From assembly GCA_024760905.1 (NCBI GenBank), contig CM045735.1, positions 34,086,749-34,150,748 on the forward strand: 64,000 nt of DNA. The letters are read 5' to 3'. Under the pieces are notes generated by a model. It saw nothing but the letters and a program-made list of their open reading frames with translations. It was not told the origin of the DNA and ran no database searches. Shown here one piece after another: positions 48,670-56,332 of the stretch; within the stretch, counting starts at the first letter, position 1, and every line of letters starts with the position of its first letter. This DNA is from Plotosus lineatus (Eukaryota; Chordata; Actinopteri; Siluriformes; Plotosidae). A program made the position numbers and the translations under genes.

Positions 48670-49763
48670 GGTACGTCAAACAAAAAAAATCCAGGTTACG
48701 AAAAACATTTTCCTAAATTTTTTGTCTCTGTATACGAAACAAGTTCTCCTAAAGAAACGCGCCAAACGTGCCATTCAAAGATTCAAACAATGCACTTCAT
48801 TCAAACAACAATTTGCTAGGTGGGATGACGCAGCTCCCTCCCATTGGCCATTTCCTAACATCCCACCCCGCTGACCTCCCATTGGCTAGGACGGATGATG
48901 CAGCTCCCTCCTATTGGCTATTATGGAGCTGCATCTCCCATAATGCTTTTCGTGTAAAGGACAGAGTTACTGTTTTTTGACTCAGGCTTTTAACCTTCCA
49001 TAAACATTTGTAAGATTATAACTCTGCTATGAAGACATGGTCAACACACACGCACACACACACACACACACACACACCCGCATGTGATTTCCGGTGCGAG
49101 TGAAAAGAAGAAGCGGGCTCGTGATATCGCAAAGGAATATGGCCAAACCTGTCTACCATCAGTACGATACTGGAGCAGAAGGAGGTCTTAAAAGGTATGC
49201 TTTTATCATTTTTAAAGGGTTTAGGAGGTAGTACTGGGGGCCTTGGAACGAATCAAGCGTTTTACATGTAAAACACGGTTTAATTTACGAAAAATCCAGG
49301 TTAAGAAAAAGGCTCTGGAACAAATTAATTTTGTAAGGTGAGTTACCACTGTATATATCGCGCAGTTTGGTTGAGTGGTATAGGGCCCTGGATCACTGAT
49401 CCGAAGGTTGGGGGTTCGAGTCCCACTCTCCACAAGGTTGTCACTGTCCCCCCCAGCGCAGCTAACTGGATTATCAAAGGCGGGCCATGTGTCTCACTGT
49501 CTATGGTATGAGGCATGTAAAATAACCATTGCTGACTTTCGTAAAGAGTAGGCTGCAAAGCCATCAGTGTGTTTCTGTCCCTTGCTAAAAGGTTGTGTCA
49601 GGAAGGGCATCTGACGTAAAAACCTATGCCAAATCAAACGTGCAAATCATTCGCTGTGGTGATTCCTGATAAAGAGAAAAAGTCGAAAGGAAACCTCTCT
49701 CTTATTATATATATAATGTAATGATTAAGTAAAAACTTTAATTTTGTCCTGTGATATTTATTG

Positions 49764-49847
<84 letters not shown>

Positions 49848-51223
49848 GTACCTCTCCTTACGATAGTCCCAGAAAAACATTTTCCTAAATTTTTTGTTGC
49901 TGTATAAGTATAAGCTGTATAAGTTCTCCTTACGAAACTCGCCAAACGTCTCATTCAAACATTCAAACGCGCCATTCAAACATTCAAACAATGCGTGAGT
50001 TGCTCTCCCATTGGCTGTATCCCAGCATCCCGCCTCGCTGGCCTCCCATTGGCTAGGAGGGATGACGCAACTCCCTCCCATTGGCTATCTCCCAACATCC
50101 CGCCTCGCTAGCCTTCCATTGGCTAGGAGGGATGACGCAGCTCCCTTGAGCAGCATCTTGTTTCATGAGTTTTTCGAGTGTGCTCATTGCAACTTTATTT
50201 TTTGGCTCAGGCTTTTAACCTTACATAAACATTTGTAAGATATAACTCTGCTAAGAAGACATGGTCAACACGAAGTACTGTAAGTACCTCAAAAGGTATG
50301 CTTTTATAATTTTGAATGGGCAGTTTTGGGGGCCTTGGAACGAATGACGCATTTTACATGTAAAATAAGGTTCTACTTACAAAAAAATCCAGGTTCCGAA
50401 AAAGGCTCTGGAACGGATTAATTTCGTGAGGTGAGGTACCACTGTATACATGTATACATACAGGGAGTCCTTGGTTTACACCGGTCCCGACTTACACTGT
50501 TTCGTGGTTACAAACACGCCCCCCATAAAAATAAGATAATAATATTACACGTCATTACGTCTTTTATGGTTACGTAAACAAACACGAACTAGTTTCGAGC
50601 GCGCGAGGTGGAAGAATATGCTGTGTTGTGGTTGTGGACCGAGGAAGATGGCGTCACTTCCCTTCGCTCAGTCTCGGTACTGTAATATTACGCGTCATTA
50701 GTCTTAAGCGGTCACGTAAACAAACGCGAACTAGTTTCGGGCGCGCGAGAAGCAAGCATTGGCAACTTTTGAGGCTCAGGATGCCAACTTGGAACGGTTC
50801 ACTAGGGTTTCCCGAGGCATCATGGATTTGATGCAATGCTACAAGGAGATTTTGGATGAGAAGAGGTTGCTCTCTGTCCAGTCTAACCTGGAGCAGTATT
50901 TTAAGAAGGTAGAGAAGCCTGCAACAGATCCTGTACCCTCTACCTCAGCTGCATCTACTATTCCAGGCTCACCTGCCCCAGCTTCTCCAGCACAATAAGC
51001 CTGTCCCTCCCTCCCTTACTGTATTTCATTCTTGTGGTAAGGAATTGTTTTCTCTTTTTAAAATAGGTTTTTATGTTATTAACTGTTACATTTTATTATA
51101 GCACTGCACGTACAGTACTTTTCAGTATATTTTATGTTATGTTCCGACTTACACTGAAATTTGGGTTACATCGCGTCTTAAAAACGGATCAGCGTCTTAA
51201 ACCGAGGACTCCCTGTGTGTGTG

Positions 51224-51265
<42 letters not shown>

Positions 51266-51597
51266 TTTCTGAGTAGATCCTTCCGTAGGAGAGTGCTCAA
51301 TACTTTTTGGTAGAGCAAATAACAAAAATAAAAGGACAGGACAAAGACTTTCTATTGAAACTCCATTTATCACTACAGATTTGTTTCGAGGGGTGGTGGA
51401 ACCATCCTCTCTCTTCAGGTGATTATAGAAGAATGATTACAAAGTGCTGGGGGAGGTACTATGTCGATGAACATGGCGTCCTCTAGATGGGGTGGTGTTC
51501 ATTATGTATTCGGGGGCGGGTTCTTTTAAATATCGATACATGCATATATGTGCATACATTAGTTTTTCTCATGCCCATGGACTCATATATGTACACA

Positions 51598-51639
<42 letters not shown>

Positions 51640-51714
51640 TATCCACACATACACACTTACATACACGCGTATACATGTATATACATACACATACACATAC
51701 ATCTATAGATATAC

Positions 51715-51745
<31 letters not shown>

Positions 51746-54700
51746 CATACGCATATACATATATACGTCTCGTCTTCCTTTCGGCTTTTTCCCTTTTACT
51801 CGGAAGTCGCCACAGCGAATCATCTGATTTGCACGTTTGATTTGGCAGAGGTTTTTACGTCGGATGCCCTTCCTGTCACAACCCTTTTAACAAGGGACAG
51901 AAACACGCTGACGACTTTGCAGCCTACTCTTTACGAAAGTCAGCAATGGTTCTTTTACATGCCTTTCACCATAGACAGTGAGAGACATGACCCGCCTTTG
52001 ATAACCCAGTTAGCAGCACTGGGGGGGACAGTGACAACCCTGTGGAGAGTGGGACTCGAACCCCCAACCTTTGGATCAGCGATCCAGCGCCCTATACCAC
52101 TAGACCACCACTGCCTGTATATATATACATATATATACAGTACACATATACACATATCTATATATATATGTACACGTACGTTCACGTGCGTAACCACATA
52201 CACACACATACACAAGTATATATAATGTTTAGATACAGATTGATACAATCAAATACAAAGACACGAACATTGATCACCAGATCTCATGGAGAATTTTATC
52301 ATCACACCCGACATACAACAGCTCAAACAAAAGATGCAATTTATGCCTCAGGGAGAAGTTCCTCATTATATACAGACCCGAACTGTCTTCATTAAATAAA
52401 AGAAACGAACTCGTAACTTCATGCCGACACAGGAAAAAATCATTATTATGCAACACACCCCCTTAAGTACACTAAGTATTTGATTGTATCAAATAACTCA
52501 AGAAAATGTTTTTCGTAATCCGGGGATTTCGTACAAAGGGGTCTTCGTAAATTGGGGGCTAACTGTATATATATATATTTTATTATATTTTATGTAAATT
52601 TTATTATATGTATATTTTATATTTTATATATATAGTTTGAGAAGCATATTTTACCGCATTTAGAGACATAGTTTCTGGGGACGGAAATTCAAGAAAAGGT
52701 TTTTCGTAATCCGGGGATTTCGTACAAAGGGGTCTTCATAAATTGGGGGCCGACTGTATATATATTTTATTATATTTTATGTATATTTTATATTTTATAT
52801 ATAGTTTGAGAAGCATATTTTAGCACATTTAGAGACATAGGGTTTTACTTCCGGTTGATCGTTCACACATGTAATATGATACATAGGGTTTTACTTCCGG
52901 GTACAGAACTCGCAGATTATCTTGATTCGTGGGCGGGGCCCAGAACCAAACCCCCGCAAATAACGGGGCTCTACTGTACTCAATATTTCACCATCTACAA
53001 TAATTCTTCTTTTTCTTTTGGCTTTTTCCCTTTTTTCTCAGGGGTCGCCACAGCAAATCACCTGATTTGCATGTTTGATTTGGCAGAGGTTTTTACGTCG
53101 GATGCCCTTCCTCACACAACCCTTTAGCAAGGGGCAGAAATACACTGATGGCTATGCAAGTCAGCAATGGTTATTTTACATGCCTCTCACCATAGACCAG
53201 TGCTTCTCAATTATTTTCTGTTACGCCCCACCAGCAAGAAGAAAACAATTCGCGCCCCCCCCACCACCACCCACTTTCCGCCGCAACTATAAATTATAAC
53301 TTTTTTCTATAATATAGTTACAGGTATATCTCTTCATTATATCGTATCCTTGTTAACATAAATAAAACAAAAAGAAAGAGATATAGTTCAACTTACAAGA
53401 ATAACTTTTTTAACATTTTTTATTAGTCTGTAAAAGAAAGTGCATCAATTTGCCTTAAATTTAAAAATAATAATATCCTTGTTACATTTTTGACAAAATA
53501 CCACACCATTTGCTGCTGAAAATAAAATCAATAAATAATTAATTCAAATTGACTTCAGAAACATTAACTCAGGAGCACAATATATAAACACTTTAACCTA
53601 CAAAACAAGAACAAATAGAACAATTTGTGCTGATTTTTTTTCTCAAAATGAGGAAGCCAAGATTAATGGCTACAATGAGCACGTTTTGCAGCGCACAGCT
53701 TCTCAAAGCGAGGTTTGAAGCATGACACTGCAACTCTCAGCTCCTGCTCAATGTGCAATGAGGGCGCCACTGCCAACTACTGGAATGGATGTGCAATTAC
53801 ACTTTCTTGTAGTACGGCGGAAAAAAAGCATGTTCTCCTGGGTCACACGCGACCCCCTCAGCATCCCATCGCGCCCCCCCAGGGGGGCACGCCCCACTAT
53901 TTGAGAAGCACTGCCGTAGACAGTGAGAGACATGGCTGGCCTTTGATAACCCAGTGAGCTGCACCCGGGGGACACTGACAACCTTGTAGAGAGTGGGACT
54001 CGAACCCCCAACCTTAGAATCAGCGATCCAGTGCCCTTTACCACCAGGCCACCACTGCCCATGGCGAGGAAAATTGTGTCATGAAAAACTTTAGGTCAGA
54101 TCCCAAGAGTCGATGTATAATTGTGTCATGAAAAACTTTAGGTCAGATCCCAAGAGTGGGCATACCTGACCATAACATAACCTGAAGTGGCTCAAGATGA
54201 ATGCGAAAGTGCATTATAGAATAGTGCAAGACTAAAAGCCTGCTTTAATTATTAGCGACATGATCTTCACAGCCTGAGTGGCACAACTTTGAGTGCACCT
54301 TTATCAATTAAATTATAGTTATTGGAAATTTCTCTCACTTTCAAAGCAGTGTTTTAATGTAGCACAAGTCTGGACTTACCATGCATCCTTCCTGTAACAT
54401 GCTCTTTAGAGGTAACAATCTGGTCCATGTCAGTGCGCAGCATAGCATCCAGACGGGGGCGTTGTACCTCACAGGCCTGTTCCAGTCCCTGGTACTGCGT
54501 TCGGGTCTGAGCCAACACCTGCTTGTATATGGCATCCGAGATCTACAGTAATATAATTGACCACAGACATCAGGAGTCACGGTTACATGTCCGTCAAGCC
54601 TACACCATTCAACCAGTGATGGTTGTGATGAGAAAATTAGCATACACTGATTAATTAAGAGAACACAGTGCATTTGTAAATTGTCACTTCAGCGTCAACA

Positions 54701-54940
54701 TTTATCATCACTTTTCACAGGCTGTTCATGTGGATACGTAGTTTCATTTTTCACTTTCGATAAAGATACAGATAAGCTTTGAAAAATTTCTGGACAATTG
54801 GAACATCGCTTCATGTCCTGGGTTTAAATACTGACCAGCATCCAGTTTTTTTGTCTCTGCTGCAGCTTGCCCTTCAGCCGAGGCCCAATCTGCGTCCTGA
54901 GCACTGGATACAGCGTCTCCATCACAAGGTTGGCCATAAT
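30899..54940 (-). CDS. niban2: niban2-like (FAM129B family), last 8 coding exons
   Basis: NIBAN proteins are cytosolic or junctional proteins with an N-terminal PH domain; NIBAN2 is a signalling target linked to survival and cell adhesion. Exons in transcript order: 54940-54836, 54542-54380, 42199-42012, 38267-38112, 34328-34215, 34116-34009, 32394-32283 and 31539 to the stop at 30899. All have AG/GT borders and consistent phases, giving 528 residues. The first visible exon begins just after the PH-domain region (IMANLVMETLYPVL), so the N-terminus is outside or unrecognised. NIBAN2 rather than NIBAN1 is indicated by RTDMDQIVTSKEH, NLDGLQQRFDISSPSVF, QMDNAVFTFEKLLHQ, FEDFSRFILVEN and QRKHNLYRDSMILNNSD. 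The last exon holds the acidic, low-complexity C-terminal tail. Introns are rich in SINEs, Rex3, MITEs and a Penelope-like fragment. A second open frame overlaps the stop (see 30682-30930). Confidence 0.92.
31617..31740. repeat. (CT)n(CA)n and CTCTGTGT repeats
   Basis: A CT run at 31617-31651, a CA run, and several copies of GTCTCTCTGT lie about 80-200 bp 5' of the last niban2-like exon, within the intron. Confidence 0.9.
32283..32394 (-). CDS. niban2: niban2-like exon
   Basis: The exon encodes ELPKFKEFIFEDFSRFILVE, then NIFEEVVLQSVTKDIMM. The acceptor is gttttcag and the donor ATGG|gtgaga. The 112 nt leave phase 1. Confidence 0.94.
32704..33015 (+). mobile_element. SINE-B copy
   Basis: Head GGCGGCACAGTGGCATACTG, B box GGGTTCGATTCCC, middle GTACTCCAGTTTCCTCCCAC and a GAATGAATG tail. 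Confidence 0.8.
33490..33720 (-). mobile_element. Chimeric SINE-A / SINE-B fragment
   Basis: The SINE-B 3' segment at 33490-33608 joins the SINE-A body at 33610-33720 (CATAGACAGT...ACTACCAGGTCACCA). A further SINE-B 3' piece lies at 33262-33380. Confidence 0.65.
34009..34116 (-). CDS. niban2: niban2-like exon
   Basis: The 108-nt in-frame exon encodes KFDHDSSTVRKKFFREALLQ, then IIIPYMLKQLHPEYAP. The acceptor is gacggcag and the donor CCA|gtgagt. It is separated from the previous exon by only 98 bp. Confidence 0.94.
34215..34328 (-). CDS. niban2: niban2-like exon
   Basis: The 114-nt in-frame exon encodes QMDNAVFTFEKLLHQNIEEQ, then LTKIVHRCQDRVLK. The acceptor is ggacacag and the donor AAG|gtgagt. 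Confidence 0.93.
34471..34542. repeat. (ATT)n/(CTT)n microsatellite
   Basis: ATT trinucleotides with an internal CTT block, immediately 5' of the Rex3 copy. Confidence 0.95.
34757..34788. repeat. Poly-C tract of about 32 bases
   Basis: Uninterrupted C run within the Rex3 5' region; its length is likely unstable in sequencing. Confidence 0.9.
34916..35047. repeat. 41-bp perfect inverted repeat within Rex3
   Basis: The arms 34916-34956 and 35007-35047 are exact reverse complements with a 50-bp spacer. The spacer encodes the endonuclease start (TWNVTSLAGKEP) on the minus strand, opposite to the rest of the element. The flanks also form a direct repeat (GGGTGCAGTGTGAGTTGG). Confidence 0.9.
37255..37490 (-). 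mobile_element. SINE-B copy after Rex3
   Basis: Reverse-oriented: tail CCACTTAGTCCCACTAGGGT, middle GGGAGGAAACCAGTGTACCC, head remnant to about 37490. It abuts the Rex3 3' tail. Confidence 0.6.
38112..38267 (-). CDS. niban2: niban2-like exon
   Basis: The 156-nt in-frame exon encodes HMEKMSMLAFHPVKMQGCYE, then NLDGLQQRFDISSPSVF and RAQILMRE. The acceptor is ccttcag and the donor GAG|gtcagt. The Penelope-like inverted repeat with hammerhead motifs lies only about 150 bp upstream, in the preceding intron. Confidence 0.94.
38391..38420. repeat. (AT)n next to the Penelope-like fragment
   Basis: AT run directly abutting the left arm of the hammerhead inverted repeat. A second AT run at 38713-38762, preceded by (CT)n, abuts the other end of the fragment. 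Confidence 0.95.
38462..38516 (-). ncRNA. Hammerhead ribozyme motif (minus strand, mirror copy)
   Basis: This is the exact reverse complement of the motif at 38541-38595, in the left arm of the inverted repeat. Minus-strand order: ATCAC, CTGAAGA, stem II, GAAA, CAGATCTG, TA, GTGAT. Confidence 0.8.
38541..38595 (+). ncRNA. Hammerhead ribozyme motif (plus strand)
   Basis: Stem I is ATCAC (38541-38545) with GTGAT (38591-38595). The core is CTGAAGA (38546-38552). Stem II is GAGGGG-A-TGGT, loop ttc, ACCA-CCCCTC. GAAA follows (38577-38580). Stem III is CAGATCTG. The cleavage triplet is GTA, with the cut expected after 38590. All conserved core positions (CUGANGA, GAAA, NUH) are present. Confidence 0.8.
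39618..41665 (-). mobile_element. Tigger-like element B (with nested hAT)
   Basis: The left end is CAGTCGGCCTCCTGC with AATTAATCCGTTCCAG. The internal TTTATTAACATATTAAACC block and CA/CT microsatellites follow, and the right end is ATGAACGTAAGTTGGGGAGC. It is the longest copy, about 1.34 kb without the hAT insert. Confidence 0.65.
39751..40461. mobile_element. hAT-like element (711 bp) inside a Tigger-like element
   Basis: Termini CAATGTTCCCTGTAA and TTAGAGGGAACGTTG, with a perfect 8-bp duplication CCCATAAA (39743-39750, 40462-40469). No transposase frame is seen. Confidence 0.92.
41684..41900 (+). mobile_element. Chimeric SINE-A / SINE-B fragment
   Basis: The SINE-A body (CATGTCTCTCACTGTCTATG) switches at about 41790 to the SINE-B 3' segment (CGATGGCCTGGCAAGCTGTC ... 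CCTAATTAGGATTAAGCGGC). Confidence 0.7.
42012..42199 (-). CDS. niban2: niban2-like exon
   Basis: The exon encodes ALVRPQAEQVLKNNVQPYIS, then SILEELMGPVSRGFAEV and ends KEAFGK. The acceptor is atgtgcag and the donor AAG|gtaagg. The 188 nt plus the carried G give 63 codons, back to phase 0. Confidence 0.94.
42200..43202. other. niban2-like intron, unique A/T-rich sequence
   Basis: No exon, repeat family or motif recognised. Confidence 0.6.
43203..43960 (+). mobile_element. SINE-C (tRNA-like head), interrupted by SINE-A
   Basis: The head has a B-box-like AAGTTCAATTCC. The body is shared with 12893-13160 and 17575-17740 (GTGAGCTCAT, GAGTGTGT, GACCGCCC). It continues after the nested SINE-A at 43894 to about 43960 (TGATGGGTGGGAATTGGATA). 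Confidence 0.65.
43520..43874 (+). mobile_element. SINE-A copy (full length) inside SINE-C
   Basis: The tRNA-like head is GGCAGTGGTGGTCTAGTGG. The body and the RTE-like 3' tail follow, ending GCCGAAAGGAAGACAGAC. A perfect 19-bp target-site duplication AGAGGGGGCACCCCTCCAT flanks it (43501-43519, 43875-43893). Confidence 0.93.
43961..44919. other. niban2-like intron, no recognised feature
   Basis: A/T-rich with poly-T tracts; the short frames at 44260-44547 show no familiar domain. Confidence 0.55.
44920..45373 (+). mobile_element. Tigger-like element C (3' half)
   Basis: It runs from CCACGTCTTAAAATGCTCAG through (GT)n(GA)n at 45010-45070, the AATAAAAAATGTTTAATAAT block and the end CGTAAGTAGGGGTCTGACTG. 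Confidence 0.7.
45374..46104. other. niban2-like intron, no recognised feature
   Basis: A/T-rich unique-looking sequence without coding features. Confidence 0.55.
46105..46262 (-). mobile_element. SINE-B 3' fragment
   Basis: ATTC repeats, then CCACTTAATCCTAATTAGGG and CTCCAGGCCATCGCAGGG. It is joined to a short SINE-A piece (CATGCTGACGGCTATGCAAC). Confidence 0.65.
46263..48425. other. niban2-like intron with Tigger-like ends
   Basis: A Tigger-like end starts at about 46541 (CAGTAGGTCCTTGAC, CGCGGTTTTGC). Two related blocks at 47130-47250 and 47288-47410 share GAGGGGCGTGGCTGAGCTG-like text and a hotspot of CACCTCTGCACCAG/TCACCGCTGAGTCAG. No exon is found. Confidence 0.5.
47634..47683. repeat. 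(AT)n microsatellite
   Basis: Pure AT run followed by a Tigger-like end (CAGAAATCCCTGCCACTTCG). Confidence 0.95.
48426..48470 (+). mobile_element. Solo RTE/SINE-A tail
   Basis: Only the shared 3' tail is present (TGGCGACTCCTGAGAAAGGA, then AAGCCGAAAGAGAAG). It is probably a severely 5'-truncated copy. Confidence 0.6.
48666..49351. mobile_element. Tigger-like MITE
   Basis: Ends CAGTGGTACGTC and GTAAGGTGAGTTACCACTG. It shares its interior with 49845-50446 (GCCAAACGTGCCATTCAAA, CCCATTGGCTAGGA) and contains a CA repeat at 49049-49078. Confidence 0.75.
49362..49694 (+). mobile_element. SINE-A copy
   Basis: It has a full-length structure: head with GGTTCGAGTCC, body, LINE-5'UTR-like segment GGAAGGGCATCTGACG and a decayed 3' tail (GTCGAAAGGAAACC). 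Confidence 0.88.
49766..49844. repeat. (AT)n of about 39 units
   Basis: The longest pure AT run in the window, ending exactly at the start of the Tigger-like MITE at 49845. Confidence 0.95.
49845..50446. mobile_element. Tigger-like MITE
   Basis: Ends GTGGTACCTCTCCTTACGA and TCGTGAGGTGAGGTACCAC. It includes two tandem units of about 66 bp containing CTCCCATTGGCTA and CATCCCGCCTCGCT (about 50007-50145). It is inserted at the end of a long (AT)n run. Confidence 0.8.
50461..51215 (+). mobile_element. Tigger/pogo-type element with transposase C-terminal remnant
   Basis: Terminal inverted repeats are CAGGGAGTCCTTGGTTTA and TAAACCGAGGACTCCCTG (one mismatch). The frame at 50759-50998 reads MDLMQCYKEILDEKRLLSV then SNLEQYFKKVEKPA and a Pro/Ser/Ala-rich end. 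This resembles the C-terminus of Tigger-type transposases. The DDE catalytic domain is deleted. Confidence 0.75.
51229..51262. repeat. (AT)n microsatellite
   Basis: AT run between the pogo-type element and the second Penelope-like fragment. Another lies at 51602-51638. Confidence 0.9.
51263..51500 (-). mobile_element. Penelope-like element fragment, second copy
   Basis: The plus strand starts ATTTTCTGAGTAGATCC next to (AT)n and matches the reverse complement of 38536-38700 with a few substitutions. It then continues to about 51500 with sequence not seen in the first copy. Confidence 0.6.
51369..51423 (-). ncRNA. Hammerhead ribozyme motif, third copy
   Basis: On the minus strand: ATCAC, CTGAAGA, stem II GAGAGG...CCCCTC (one A-C mismatch), GAAA, CAAATCTG, TA, GTGAT. 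The core is intact; stem III is weakened by one mismatch. Confidence 0.65.
51772..52114 (-). mobile_element. SINE-A copy
   Basis: Reverse-oriented full-length SINE-A, close to the consensus, embedded in AT/AC repeats. The plus strand shows GGACTCGAACCCCCAACC, the complement of the tRNA B-box region. Confidence 0.9.
52242..52490. other. Unclassified 249-bp segment between 15-bp inverted repeats
   Basis: GATACAATCAAATAC at 52242-52256 and its exact reverse complement at 52476-52490 bound a segment with no long frame and no match elsewhere in the window. Confidence 0.5.
52500..52850. repeat. 191-bp tandem duplication
   Basis: Unit 1 is 52500-52690 and unit 2 starts at 52691. Both open AAGAAAA.GTTTTTCGTAAT, continue CGGGGATTTCGTACAAAGGG, run through an AT-rich stretch and end in TTTAGAGACATAG. 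The unit contains a MITE end (GGGGGC.AACTGTA type). Confidence 0.85.
53006..54061 (-). mobile_element. SINE-A copy split by an hAT-like element
   Basis: The SINE-A 3' half is at 53006-53197 and the tRNA-like half at 53914-54061. They are interrupted by a 716-bp hAT-like element with its own 8-bp duplication. Confidence 0.9.
53198..53913. mobile_element. hAT-like element (716 bp) inside SINE-A
   Basis: Termini CAGTGCTTCTCAA and TTGAGAAGCACTG are perfect. Flanking octamers CCATAGAC and CCGTAGAC match at 7 of 8. No transposase frame is seen. Confidence 0.92.
54073..54157. repeat. 47-bp period tandem duplication
   Basis: ATTGTGTCATGAAAAACTTT and the next 18 bases occur at 54073-54110 and identically at 54120-54157. 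It sits 220 bp downstream (niban2 sense) of the exon at 54380-54542. Confidence 0.9.
54380..54542 (-). CDS. niban2: niban2-like exon
   Basis: The exon encodes ISDAIYKQVLAQTRTQYQG, then LRTDMDQIVTSKEHVTGRMH. The acceptor is tactgtag and the donor CATG|gtaagt. The 163 nt leave phase 1. The following intron is the longest visible in this gene, about 12.2 kb. Confidence 0.92.
54836..54940 (-). CDS. niban2: niban2-like exon (first visible)
   Basis: The 105-nt phase 0 exon encodes IMANLVMETLYPVLRTQ, then GPRLKGKLQQRQKNWML. The acceptor is tgtgcag and the donor CTG|gtcagt. It corresponds to the ILSNLVMEEL...GPRLKGK segment of NIBAN2. Confidence 0.88.
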
Positions 54941-55455
54941 CTGCACACATATACATGGAATATTTAACCATAATTAGCCACAGGGCTCTTATTTATTGCC
55001 AGGTATCTGTATTCCCATACTGTCACAGTTGTTCATAAGTACTACAGAGCAAAACTGGCGATACTCTCAGGTCGCGATTTGTGGCATACCATCTAATCCC
55101 CTATCACTTACAGCAATACTGGCCGAAGTGTATACCCTCAGAGTGTGTTACACGACTCCAGGACACTGCCTGAGCAGTGGACAGAAAAAGGTGCAGCTGG
55201 CTGGCTTAACATTCCTTGTGCGAAGCATAAGATAGATTTCGCCTTTCTGATTGGTATGTTATATTGGATATATTGGATACTGGATATATCATATGATAGT
55301 GGAAAGCTGTTTGCTGGGTGTGAAGACAATTCATATTCTGGCTTTCTGAATACTGATATTTGGATACAGAAACCGACACCTACTTTAAGAAGCAGAAGAA
55401 GGAAGACACCAGCAGGCTTTCACATTTGTGTACATATTTCTGAACACTAGGTGTT
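54941..55455. other. Sequence 5' of the first visible niban2-like exon
   Basis: No further niban2 exon (PH domain, YGTWEM-type segment) is recognised here or up to 64000. A plus-strand frame at 55145-55450 has no familiar domain. Confidence 0.5.
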
Positions 55456-55573
55456 GCAGGGCGGCACGGTGGCGTGGTGGTTAGCACGTCCGCCTCACAG
55501 CAAGAAGGACCGAGTTCAATTCCCGGCCTGGGCGTTTCTGTGTGGAGTTTGCATGTTCTCCCCGTGCTTGCGT

Positions 55574-55604
<31 letters not shown>

Positions 55605-55660
55605 ACAGTCCAAAAACATGCACAGTAGGTTAATTGGCCGTTCTAAATTGCCCATAGGTT
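55456..55660 (+). mobile_element. SINE-B copy (best preserved head)
   Basis: GGGCGGCACGGTGGCGTGG head, B box GAGTTCAATTCCC, middle GGCACTCCGGTTTCCTCCCA, ending at CCATAGGTT, where a different sequence begins. Confidence 0.8.
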
Positions 55661-55800
55661 CGCATCGTGCAGACGGCAATGGAGAACCACTGCACTATCC
55701 TTGCCAAGAAAACCTCCATGAAGATAATAATCAAGGCGTTATCCTTCATAGCAGGTCGCCAAGAGTCATCCAACGACTCGGAAGATACCAGACCAGACCA
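55661..55800 (+). repeat. BovB/RTE-like 3' tail fragment
   Basis: GGCAATGGAGAACCACTGCA, then CTTGCCAAGAAAACC and AGTCATCCAACGACTCGG resemble the 3' ends of BovB-like RTE elements and the SINEs that use them. It is unrelated to the tail of the RTE family abundant in this window. Confidence 0.45.
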
Positions 55801-56332
55801 GGTGTTGCTGCAATGGGCTGCTGCTGCAAATTTCAAGTATGAGAACATTAAGCATTAAAACTCAAAAGATGTTTGATAACTTTGTGCTGATTAGCCTCAA
55901 ACTCGCGTGGTTCCTTATTCCCAGCATTTGAAGTATTAGCAATAACAATCAAGCTCTGAAGCATGCTGACCACATCAAGGAGTGCGTGGGTGTGTGCAGG
56001 GGGGGCTCAGTCTTTTCCTGTATGCTTATAAAGTGATAAAGACCAGGGTTTTTTTTCAGTCTGGCAACCAACAAAGCACAAGGCTTGAGAACTATAACTT
56101 GTACCTGAAAATTAAGATGAAACGTCATAGTAAGCTAGATCAAGCCTCAGGATTAAACCAGGAGCTTCATATTACAAAGCACAAATAGCAGACAGACTGA
56201 TTCCAAGAACATGGTGTTTTGTAATTTAAAACTGTGGAAGGTTACCCATTCATATTACCTGTTTTCAGTAAGAAGCTTTGAGGATGTGTACCAGGTTGGT
56301 GAATTAGAGAAATCAGTTATGTAGAGTGAGAA

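Noticed and set aside
55145..55450. Plus-strand frame with aromatic-rich segment as an additional exon
   Set aside because: No family match and no convincing acceptor/donor pair; it runs into SINE-B.
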